Shown one piece after another: positions 34,791 through 46,264 of a DNA stretch of 64,000 nucleotides; positions within the stretch are counted from its first letter, which is position 1; every line of letters starts with the position of its first letter. Below the pieces are notes generated by a model. That model worked only from the letters and a program-made list of their open reading frames with translations. It had not been told where the DNA came from and did no database searches. The stretch comes from Nomia melanderi. Taxonomy: Eukaryota > Arthropoda > Insecta > Hymenoptera > Halictidae. A program made the position numbers and the translations under genes. The stretch spans positions 6,448,001 to 6,512,000 of the forward strand of contig NW_027475133.1 of assembly GCF_051020985.1 (NCBI RefSeq), read 5' to 3'.

Positions 34791-36890
34791 AAAACGACCG
34801 TCTCATGGGGCCGGACGCTCAGGGTCAGTGAAAAATCCAATATATATCTGATGATATCTCGGGTGCTATTAGAGATAGCGCAATAAACCAAAGTGAATTA
34901 TCCGTAGGAGGCCCTGGCGCATGAATCTGTGCAGCGGGAACGACCTCGGAACACCAGGGACCGAGAAAACCACCGTCTCATGGGGCCGGACACTCAGGGT
35001 CAGTGAAAAATCCAATATATATGTGGTGATATCTCGGGTGCTATTACAGATAGCGCAATAAATCAAAGTGCATTGTCTGCAGGAGGCCCTGGCGCATGAA
35101 TCTGTGCAGCGGCAACGACCTCGGACCACCAGGGGCCGAGAAAACGACCGTCTCATGGGGCCGGACACTCAGGGTCAGTGAAAAATCCAATATATATCTG
35201 CTGATATCTCGGGTGCTATTACAGATAGCGCAATAAATCAAAGTGCATTGTCTGTAGGAGGCCCTGGCGCATGAATCTGTGCAGCGGGAACGACCTCGGA
35301 CCACCAGGGGCCGAGAAAACGACCGTCTCATGGGGCCGAACACTCAGGGTCAGTGAAAAATCCAATATATATCTGGTGATATCTCGGGTGCTATTACAGA
35401 TAGCGCAATAAATCAAAGTGCATTGTCTGTAGGAGGCCCTGGCGCATGAATCTGTGCAGCGGGAACGACCTCGGACCACCAGGGGCCGAGAAAACGACCG
35501 CCTCATGGGGCCGGACCCTCAGGGTCAGTGAAAAATCCAATATATATCAGGTGATATCTCGGGTGCTATTAGAGACAGCGCAATAAACCAATGTGAATTA
35601 TCTGCAGGGGGCCCTGGCGCATGAATCTGTGCAACGGGAACGACCTCGGACCACCAGGGGCCGAGAAAACCACAGTCTCATGGGGCCGGACACTCAGGGT
35701 CAGGGGAAAATCCAATATAGATCTGGTGATATCTCGGCTGCTATTACAGATAGCGCAATAAACCAAAGTGAATTATCTGCAGGAGGCCCTTGCGCATGAA
35801 TCTGTGCAACGGGAACGTCCTCGGACCACCAGGGGCCGAGAAAACCACAGTCTCATGGGGCCGGACACTCAGGGTCATGGGAAAATCCAATATAGATCTG
35901 GTGATATCTCGAGTGCTATTACAGATAGCAAAATAAATCAAAGTGCATTACCTGTAGGAGGCCCTGGCGCATGAATCTGTGCAGCGGGAACGTCCTCGGA
36001 CCTCCAGGAGCCGAGACAACGACCGTCTCATGGGGCCGGACACTCAGGGTCAAGGTAAAATCCAATATATATCTGGTGATATCTCGGGTGCTATAACAGA
36101 TAGCGCAATAAATCAAAGTGCATTGTCTGTAGGAGGCCCTGGCGCATGAATCTGTGCAGCGGGAACGACCTCGGACCACCAGGGGCCGAGAAAAGCACAG
36201 TCTCATGGGGCCGGACACTCAGGGTCAGGGTAAAATCCAATATATATCTGGTGATATCTCGGGTGCTATTAGAGATAGCGCAATAAACCAAAGTGAATTA
36301 TCTGCAGGAGGCCCTGGCGCATGAATGTGTGCAGCGGGAACGACCTCGGACCACCAGGGGCCGAGAAAACCACAGTCTCATGGGGCCGGACACTCAGGGT
36401 CAGGGGAAAATCCAATATATATCTGGTGATATCTCGGGTGCTATTAGAGATAGCGCAATAAACCAAAGTGAATTATCTGCAGGAGGCCCTGGCGCATGAA
36501 TCTGTGCAGCGGGAACGACCTCGGACCACCAGGGGCCGAGAAAACCACAGTCTCATGGGGCCGGACACTCAGGGTCAGGGGAAAATCCAATATATATCTG
36601 GTGATATCTCGGATGCTATTAGAGATAGCGCAATAAACCAAAGTGAATTATCTGCAGGAGGCCCTGGCGCATGAATCTGTGCAGCGGGAACGACCTCGGA
36701 CCACCAGGGGCCGAGAAAACGACCGTCTCATGGGGCCGGACACTCAGGGTCAGTGAAAAATCCAATATATATCTGGTGATATCTCGGGTGCTATTACAGA
36801 TAGCGCAATACATCAAAGTGCATTGTCTGTAGGAGGCCCTGGCGCATGAATCTGGCCAGCGGGAACGACCTCGGACCACCAGCGGCCGAG
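34791..36890. repeat. 12-monomer tandem duplication, copy 1 (2100 bp)
   Basis: Repeated at 36891-39165. It starts with a monomer reading CTGATGATATC (near 34850 and 36950) and ends after CTGGCCAGCGG and CCAGCGGCCGAG. Other shared private variants are CTGCTGATATC, ATCAGGTGATATC, AATCAATGTG-like changes, TCTCGAGTGC and AGCAAAATAAATC. Confidence 0.82.
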
Positions 36891-39165
36891 AAAACGACCG
36901 TCTCATGGGGCCGGACGCTCAGGGTCAGTGAAAAATCCAATATATATCTGATGATATCTCGGGTGCTATTAGAGATAGCGCAATAAACCAAAGTGAATTA
37001 TCCGTAGGAGGCCCTGGCGCATGAATCTGTGCAGCGGGAACGACCTCGGAACACCAGGGACCGAGAAAACCACCGTCTCATGGGGCCGGACACTCAGGGT
37101 CAGTGAAAAATCCAATATATATGTGGTGATATCTCGGGTGCTATTACAGATAGCGCAATAAATCAAAGTGCATTGTCTGCAGGAGGCCCTGGCGCATGAA
37201 TCTGTGCAGCGGCAACGACCTCGGACCACCAGGGGCCGAGAAAACGACCGTCTCATGGGGCCGGACACTCAGGGTCAGTGAAAAATCCAATATATATCTG
37301 CTGATATCTCGGGTGCTATTACAGATAGCGCAATAAATCAAAGTGCATTGTCTGTAGGAGGCCCTGGCGCATGAATCTGTGCAGCGGGAACGACCTCGGA
37401 CCACCAGGGGCCGAGAAAACGACCGTCTCATGGGGCCGAACACTCAGGGTCAGTGAAAAATCCAATATATATCTGCTGATATCTCGGGTGCTATTACAGA
37501 TAGCGCAATAAATCAAAGTGCATTGTCTGTAGGAGGCCCTGGCGCATGAATCTTTGCAGCGGGAACGACCTCGGACCACCAGGGGCCGAAAAAACCACAG
37601 TCTCATGGGGCCGGACACTCAGGGTCAGGGTAAAATCCAATATATATCTGGTGATATCTCGGGTGCTATTACAGATAGCGCAATAAATCAAAGTGCATTG
37701 TCTGTAGGAGGCCCTGGCGCATGAATCTGTGCAGCGGGAACGACCTCGGACCACCAGGGGCCGAGAAAACGACCGCCTCATGGGGCCGGACCCTCAGGGT
37801 CAGTGAAAAATCCAATATATATCAGGTGATATCTCGGGTGCTATTAGAGACAGCGCAATAAACCAATGTGAATTATCTGCAGGGGGCCCTGGCGCATGAA
37901 TCTGTGCAACGGGAACGACCTCGGACCACCAGGGGCCGAGAAAACCACAGTCTCATGGGGCCGGACACTCAGGGTCAGGGGAAAATCCAATATAGATCTG
38001 GTGATATCTCGGCTGCTATTACAGATAGCGCAATAAACCAAAGTGAATTATCTGCAGGAGGCCCTTGCGCATGAATCTGTGCAACGGGAACGTCCTCGGA
38101 CCACCAGGGGCCGAGAAAACCACAGTCTCATGGGGCCGGACACTCAGGGTCATGAGAAAATCCAATATAGATCTGGTGATATCTCGAGTGCTATTACAGA
38201 TAGCAAAATAAATCAAAGTGCATTACCTGTAGGAGGCCCTGGCGCATGAATCTGTGCAGCGGGAACGTCCTCGGACCTCCAGGAGCCGAGACAACGACCG
38301 TCTCATGGGGCCGGACACTCAGGGTCAAGGTAAAATCCAATATATATCTGGTGATATCTCGGGTGCTATAACAGATAGCGCAATAAATCAAAGTGCATTG
38401 TCTGTAGGAGGCCCTGGCGCATGAATCTGTGCAGCGGGAACGACCTCGGACCACCAGGGGCCGAGAAAAGCACAGTCTCATGGGGCCGGACACTCAGGGT
38501 CAGGGTAAAATCCAATATATATCTGGTGATATCTCGGGTGCTATTAGAGATAGCGCAATAAACCAAAGTGAATTATCTGCAGGAGGCCCTGGCGCATGAA
38601 TGTGTGCAGCGGGAACGACCTCGGACCACCAGGGGCCGAGAAAACCACAGTCTCATGGGGCCGGACACTCAGGGTCAGGGGAAAATCCAATATATATCTG
38701 GTGATATCTCGGGTGCTATTAGAGATAGCGCAATAAACCAAAGTGAATTATCTGCAGGAGGCCCTGGCGCATGAATCTGTGCAGCGGGAACGACCTCGGA
38801 CCACCAGGGGCCGAGAAAACCACAGTCTCATGGGGCCGGACACTCAGGGTCAGGGGAAAATCCAATATATATCTGGTGATATCTCGGATGCTATTAGAGA
38901 TAGCGCAATAAACCAAAGTGAATTATCTGCAGGAGGCCCTGGCGCATGAATCTGTGCAGCGGGAACGACCTCGGACCACCAGGGGCCGAGAAAACGACCG
39001 TCTCATGGGGCCGGACACTCAGGGTCAGTGAAAAATCCAATATATATCTGGTGATATCTCGGGTGCTATTACAGATAGCGCAATACATCAAAGTGCATTG
39101 TCTGTAGGAGGCCCTGGCGCATGAATCTGGCCAGCGGGAACGACCTCGGACCACCAGCGGCCGAG
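36891..39165. repeat. 12-monomer tandem duplication, copy 2 with one extra monomer (2275 bp)
   Basis: Offset to copy 1 is 2100 bp at the left and 2275 bp from about 37494 onwards, so one 175-bp monomer was gained near 37319-37493 (or lost in copy 1). The extra monomer has a second CTGCTGATATC and the private TCTTTGCAGCGG. Base changes between copies are very few (for example GGTCATGAGAAA against GGTCATGGGAAA). Confidence 0.8.
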
Positions 39166-39752
39166 AGAACCACCGTCTCATGGGGCCGGACACTCAGGGT
39201 CGGGGAAAAATCCAATATATATCTGGTGATATCTCGGGTGCTATTAGAGATAGCGCAATAAACCAAAGTGAATTGTCTGCAGGAGGTCCTGGCGCATGAA
39301 TCTGTGCAGCGGGAACGATCTCGGACCATCAGGGGCCGAGAAAACCACAGTCTCATGGGGCCGGACACTCAGGGTCAGGGGAAAATCCAATATATATCTG
39401 GTGATATCTCGGGTGCTATTACAGATAGAGCAATAAATCAAAGTGCATTGTCTGTAGGAGGCCCTGGCGCATGAATGTGTGCAGCGGGAACGACCTCGGA
39501 CCACCAGGGGCCGAGAAAACCACAGTCTCATGGGGCCGGACACTCAGGGTCAGGGGAAAATCCAATATATATCTGGTGATATCTCGGGTGCTATTACAGA
39601 TAGAGCAATAAATCAAAGTGCATTGTCTGTAGGAGGCCCTGGCGCATGAATGTGTGCAGCGGGAACGACCTCGGACCACCAGGGGCCGAGAAAACCGCAG
39701 TCTCATGGGGCCGGACACTCAGGGTCAGGGAAAAATCCAATATATATCTGGT

Positions 39753-39928
39753 GATATCTCGGGTAGTATTAGAGATATCGCAGTAAACCAAAAGTGAATT
39801 ATCTGCAGGAGGCCCTGGCGCATGCATCTGTGCAGCGGGAATGACCTCGGACCACCAGGGGCCGAGAAAACCACAGTCTCATGGGGCCGGACACTCAGGG
39901 TCAGGGAAAAATCCAATATATATCTGTT
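39753..39928 (+). repeat. 176-bp monomer of a second kind, copy 1
   Basis: One extra A in ACCAAAAGTG gives 176 bp. Linked changes are GGGTAGTATTAGAG and ATATCGCAGTAAACC. This insertion is independent of the GCAAGCGGG marker. Copy 2 lies at 42204-42379. Confidence 0.85.
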
Positions 39929-42203
39929 GATATCTCGGGCGCTATTAGAGATAGCGCAATAAGCCAAAGGGAATTATCTGCAGGAGGCCCTGGCGCATGC
40001 ATCCGTGCAGCGGGAACGACCTAGGACCACCAGGGGCCGAGAAAAACACCGTCTCATGGGGCCGGACACTCAGGGTAAGGGAAAAATCCAATATATATCT
40101 GGTGATATCTCGGGTGCTATTAGAGATAGCGCAATAAACGAAAGTGAATTATCTGCAGGAGGCCCTGGCGCATGAATCTGTGCAGCGGGAACGACCGCGG
40201 ACCACCAGGGGCCGCGAAAACCACCGTCTCATGGGGCCGGACACTCAAGGTCAGGGAAAAATCCAATATATATCTGGTGATATCTCGGGTGCTATTAGAG
40301 ATAGCGCAATAAACCAAAGTGAGTTATCTGCAGGAGGCCCTGGCGCATGAATCTGTGCAACGGGAACGACCTCGGACCACCAGGGGCCGAGAAAACCACA
40401 GTCTCATGGGGCCGGACACTCAGGGTCAGGGGAAAATCCAATATATATCTGGTGATATCTCGGGTGCTATTAGAGATAGCGCAATAAATCAAAGTGCATT
40501 GTCTGTAGGAGGCCCTGGCGCATGAATCTGTGCAGCGGGAACGACCTCGGAACACCAGGGACCGAGAAAACCACCGTCTCATGGGGCCGGACACCCAGGG
40601 TCAGTGAAAAATCCAATATATATGTGGTGATATCTCGGGTGCTATTAGAGACAGCGCAATAAACCAAAGTGAATTATCTGCAGGGGGCCCTGGCGCATGA
40701 GTCTGTGCAACGGGAACGACCTCGGACCACCAGGGGCCGAGAAAACCTCTGTCTCATGGGGCCGGACACTCAGGGTCAGGGGAAAATCCAATATAGATCT
40801 GGTGATATCTCGGGTGCTATTACAGATAGCGCAATAAACCAAAGTGAATTATCTGCAGGAGGCCCTTGCGCATGAATCTGTGCAACGGGAACGTCCTCGG
40901 GCCACCAGGGGCCGAGAAAAGCACAGTCTCATGGGGCCGGACACTCAGGGTCAGGGTAAAATCCAATATATATCTGGTGATATCTCGGGTGCTATTAGAG
41001 ATAGCGCAATAAACCAAAGTGAATTATCTGCAGGAGGCCCTGGCGCATGAATGTGTGCAGCGGGAACGACCTCGGACCACCAGGGGCCGAGAAAACGACC
41101 GTCACATGGGGCCGGACACTCAGGGTCAGTGAAAAATCCAATATATATCTGCTGATATCTCGGGTGCTATTACAGATAGCGCAATAAATCAAAGTGCATT
41201 GTTTGTAGGAGGCCCTGGCGCATGAATCTGTGCAGCGGGAACGACCTCGGACCACCAGGGGCCGAGAAAACCACAGTCTCATGGGGCCGGACACTCAGGG
41301 TCAGGGGAAAATCCAATATATATCTGGTGATATCTCGGGTGCTATTAGAGATAGCGCAATAAACCAAAGTGAATTATCTGCAGGAGGCCCTGGCGCATGA
41401 ATCTGTGCAGCGGGAACGACCTCGGACCACCAGGGGCCGAGAAAACCACAGTCTCATGGGGCCGGACACTCAGGGTCAGGGGAAAATCCAATATATATCT
41501 GGTGATATCTCGGGTGCTATTAGAGATAGCGCAATAAACCAAAGTGAATTATCTGCAGGAGGCCCTGGCGCATGAATCTGTGCAGCGGAAACGACCTCGG
41601 ACCACCAGGGGCCGAGAAAACGACCGTCTCATGGGGCCGGACACTCAGGGTCAGTGAAAAATCCAATATATATCTGGTGATATCTCGGGTGCTATTACAG
41701 ATAGCGCAATACATCAAAGTGCATTGTCTGTAGGAGGCCCTGGCGCATGAATCTGGCCAGCGGGAACGACCTCGGACCACCAGCGGCCGAGAGAACCACC
41801 GTCTCATGGGGCCGGACACTCAGGGTCGGGGAAAAATCCAATATATATCTGGTGATATCTCGGGTGCTATTAGAGATAGCGCAATAAACCAAAGTGAATT
41901 GTCTGCAGGAGGTCCTGGCGCATGAATCTGTGCAGCGGGAACGATCTCGGACCATCAGGGGCCGAGAAAACCACAGTCTCATGGGGCCGGACACTCAGGG
42001 TCAGGGGAAAATCCAATATATATCTGGTGATATCTCGGGTGCTATTACAGATAGAGCAATAAATCAAAGTGCATTGTCTGTAGGAGGCCCTGGCGCATGA
42101 ATGTGTGCAGCGGGAACGACCTCGGACCACCAGGGGCCGAGAAAACCGCAGTCTCATGGGGCCGGACACTCAGGGTCAGGGAAAAATCCAATATATATCT
42201 GGT

Positions 42204-42379
42204 GATATCTCGGGTAGTATTAGAGATATCGCAGTAAACCAAAAGTGAATTATCTGCAGGAGGCCCTGGCGCATGCATCTGTGCAGCGGGAATGACCTCG
42301 GACCACCAGGGGCCGAGAAAACCACAGTCTCATGGGGCCGGACACTCAGGGTCAGGGAAAAATCCAATATATATCTGGT
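42204..42379 (+). repeat. 176-bp monomer of a second kind, copy 2
   Basis: Same extra A and linked changes as 39753-39928, 2451 bp downstream. It shows that the whole neighbourhood was duplicated. Confidence 0.85.
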
Positions 42380-42420
42380 GATATCTCGGGTGCTATTAGA
42401 GATAGCGCAATAAACCAAAG

Positions 42421-45400
42421 TGAGTTATCTGCAGATGGCCCTGGCGCATGATTCTGTGCAGCGGGACCGACCACGGACCACCAGGGGCCGAGAAATCCAC
42501 CGTCTCATGGGGCCGGACAATCAGGGTCAGGGAAAAATCAAATATATATCTGGTGATATCTCGGGTGCTATTAGAGATACCGCAATAAATCAAAGTGGAT
42601 TGTCTGGAGGAGGCCCTTGCGCATGAATCTGTGCAGCAGGAACGACCTCGGACCACCAGAGGCCGGGAAAACCACCGTCTCATGGGGCCGAACACTCAGG
42701 GTCAGGGGAAAATCCAATATATATCTGGTGATATCTCGGGTGCTATTTGAGATAGCGCCATTAACCAAAGTGAATTATCTGCAGGAGTCCCTGGCGCATG
42801 AATCTGTGCAGCGGGAACGACCTCGGACCACCAGGGGCCGAGACAAGCACCGTCTCATGGGGCCGGACTCTCAGGTTCAGGGAAAAATCCAATATATATC
42901 TGGTGATATCTCGGGTTCTATTAGAGATAGCGCAATAAACCAAAGTGAATTATCTGCGGGTGGCCCTGGCGCATGATTCTGTGCAGCGGGAACGACCTCG
43001 GACCACCAGGGGCCGAGCAAACCACCGTCTCATGTTGCCGGACACTCAGGGTGAGGGAAAAATCCAATATATATCTGGTGATATCTCGGGTGCTATTAGA
43101 GATAGCGCAATAAACCAACGTGAATTATCTGCTGGAGGCCCTGGCGCATGAATCTGTGCAGCGGGAACGACCACGGACCACCAGGGGCCGAGACAACCAC
43201 CGTCTCATGGTGCCGGACACTAAGGGTCAGGGAAAAATCCAATATATATCTGGTGATATCTCGGGTGCTATTACAGACAGCCCAATAAATCAAAGTGCAT
43301 TGTCTGTAGGAGGCCCTGGCGCATGAATCTGTGCAGCGGGAACGACCTCGGACCACCAGGGGCCGAGAAAACCACCGTCTCATGGGACCGGACACTCAGG
43401 GTCAGGGAAAAATCCTATATATATCTGGTGATATCTCGGGTGCTTTTAGGGATAGCGCAATAAATCAAAGTGCATTGTCCGTAGGAGGCCCTTGCGCATG
43501 AATCTGTGCAGCAGGAACGACATCGGACCACCGGGGGCCGAGAAAACCACAGTCTCATGGTGCCGGACACTCAGGGTCAGGGTAAAATCCAATATATATC
43601 TGGTGATATCTCGGGTGCTATTAGAGATAGCGCAATAAACAAAAGTGAATTATCTGCAGGAGGACCTGGCGCATGAATCTGTGCAGCGGGAACGACCGCG
43701 GACCACCAGGGGCCGAGAAACCCACCGACACATGGTGCCGGACACTCAGGGTCAGGGAAAAATCCAATATATATCTGGTGATACCTCGGGTGCTATTACA
43801 GATAGCGCAATAAATCAAAGTGCATTGTCTGTAGGAGGCCCTGGCGCATGTATCTGTGCAGAGGGAACGACCGCGGACCACCAGGGGCCGAGAAAACCAC
43901 CGACACATGGTGCCGGACACCCAAGGTCATGCAATAATCCTGGATGTATCTGATGATATCTCGGGTGCTATTAGAGATAGCGCGATATATCAAAGTGCAT
44001 TGTCTGCAGGAGGCCCTAGCGCATGAATCTGTGCAGCGGGAACGACCTCGGACCACCAGGGGCCGAGAAAACCACCGTCCCGAGGGGCCGGACACTTAGA
44101 GTCAGTGAAAAAACCAATATATATCTGGTGATACCTCGGGTGCTATTACAGATAGCGCAATAAATCAAAGTGAATTATCTGCAGGAGGCCCTGGCGCATG
44201 AACCTGTGCAACGGGAACGACCTCGGAAGACCAGGGGCCGAGAAAACCACAGTCTCATGGGGCCGGACACTCAGGGTCAGGGAAAAATCCAATATATATC
44301 TGGTGATATCTTGGGTGCTGTTAGAGATAGCGCAATAAGCCAAAGTGAATTATCTGCAGGAGGCCCTGGCGCATGAATCTGTGCAACGGGAACGACCTCG
44401 GACCACCAGGGGCCGAAAAAACCACAGTCTCATGGGGCCGGACACTCATGGTCAGGGGAAAATCCAATATATATCTGGTGATATCTCGGGTGCTATTACA
44501 GATAGCGCAATAAATCAAAGTGCATTGTCTGTAGGAGGCCCTGGCGCATGAATCTGTGCAGCGGGAACGACCTCGGACCACCAGGGGCCGAGAAAACCAC
44601 CGTCTCATGGGGCCGGACACTCAGGGTCAAGGTAAAATCCAATATATATCTGGTGATATCTCGGGTGCTATTAGAGATAGCGCAATAAATCAAAGTAAAT
44701 TATCTGCAGGGGGCCCTGGCGCATGAATCTGTGCAGCGGGAGCGACCTCGGACCACCAGGGGCCGAGAAAACCACCGTCTCATGGGGCCGGACACTCAGG
44801 GTCAGGGAAAAATCCAATATATATCTGGTGATATCATGAGTGCTATTAGAGATAGCGCAATAAACCAAAGTGAATTATCTGCAGGAGACCCTGGCGAATG
44901 AATCTGTGCAGCGGGAACGACCTCGGACCACCAGGGGCCGAGAAAACCACCGTCTCATGGGGCCGGGCGCTCAGGGTCAGCGAAAAATCCAGGATATATC
45001 TGGTGATATCTCGGTTGCTATTACAGATAGCGCAGTAAATCAAAGTGCGTTGTTTGTAGGAGGCCCTGGCGCATGAATCTGGGCAGCGGGAACGACCTCG
45101 GACCACCAGGGGCCGAGAAAACCACCGTCTCATGGGGCCGGACGCTCAGGGTCAGGAAAAATCCAATATATAACTGGTGATATCTCGGGTGCTATTAGAG
45201 ATAGCGCAATAAACCAATGTGAATTATCTGCAGGAGGCCCTGGCGCATGCATCTGTGCAGCGGGATCGACCACGGACCACCAGGGGCCGGGAAAACCACC
45301 GTCTCATGGGGCCGGACACTCAGGTTCAGGGAAAAATCCAATATATATCTGGTGATATCTCGGGTGCTATTAGAGATAGCGCAATAACCCAAAGCGAATT

Positions 45401-46264
45401 ATATGCAGGAGGCCCGGGCGCATGAATCTGTGCAGCGGGAACGACCTCGGACCACCAGGGGCCGAGAAAACCACTGTCTCATGGGGCCGGACACTCAGGG
45501 TCAGAGGAAAATCCAGTATATATCTGGTGATATCTCGGGTGCTATTACAGATAGCGCAATAAATCAAAGTGCATTGTCTGTAAGAGGCCCTGGCGCATGA
45601 ATCTGTGAAGCGGCAACGACCTCGGACCACCAGGGGCCGAGGAAACCACCGTCTCATGGTGCCGGACACTCAGGGTCAGGAAAAATCCAATATATAACTG
45701 GTGATATCTCGGGTGCTATTCGAGATAGCGCAATAAACCAAAGTGAATTATCTGCAGGAGGCCCTGGCGCATGCATCTGTGCAGCGGGATCGACCACGGA
45801 ACACCAGGGGCCGAGAAAACCACCGTCTCATGGGGCCGGACACTCAGGTTCAGGGAAAAATCCAATATATATCTGGTGATATCTCGGGTGCTATTAGAGA
45901 TAGCGCAATAAACCAAAGTGAATTATCTGCAGATGGCCCTGGCGCATGATTCTGTGCAGCGGGAACGACCTCGGACCACCAGGGGCCGCGAAAACCACCG
46001 TCTCATGGGGCCGGACACTCAGGTTCAGGGAAAAATCCAACATATATGTGGTGATATCTCGGGTTCTATTACAGATAGTGCGATAAATCAAAGTGCATAT
46101 TCTACAGGAGGCCCTGGCACATGCATCTGTGCAGCGGGAATGACCTCGGACCACCGGGGTCCGAGAAAACCACCGTCTCATGGGGCCGGACACTCAGGGT
46201 CAGGGAAAAATCAAATATATATCTGGTGATATCTCGGGTGCTATAAGATATAGCGCAATAAACC
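42421..46264. repeat. Domain 3, diverged monomers without clear higher-order repeat
   Basis: About 22 monomers, each with several private changes and no long internal copy that I can find. Examples: CAGATGGCCC with GCATGATTC (42431), ATACCGCAATAAATC (42577), GCTATTTGAGATAG (42744), CGACATCGG (43518), CACCGACACATGG (43723, 43898), TGATACCTCGG (43777, 44129, EcoRV site lost), CCGTCCCGAGGGG (44076) and ATCATGAGTGC (44835). The monomer near 43.92-43.97 kb is strongly diverged (CACCCAAGGTCATGCAATAA and GGATGTATCTGATGATATC). Two 174-bp monomers lie at about 45004 and 45529. Confidence 0.7.
45009..45060 (+). repeat. Type-C monomer core, first example
   Basis: Marked by CTCGGTTGCTATTACAG, GCGCAGTAAATC and GCGTTGTTTGTAGG, usually after CCAGGATATATCTGG. 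The same core recurs near 46583, 49733, 50256, 50958, 53582, 54105 and 54807. It is absent from the first 44 kb as far as I can see, although a partial form (CATTGTTTGTAGG) occurs near 41.2 kb. Confidence 0.7.

Larger units (their letters stand above)
39166..42420. repeat. Right end of domain 2
   Basis: About 38660-39418 is repeated at 41286-42044 (offset 2626). The following block matches at offset 2451, because one monomer (about 39419-39593) is duplicated only in the left copy. Both copies hold the 176-bp monomer with GGGTAGTATTAGAG, GAGATATCGCAG and CCAAAAGTG (39753 and 42204). The segment 40120-40641 matches 29619-30140. The last AGATCT monomer I see is near 40.79 kb. Confidence 0.7.
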
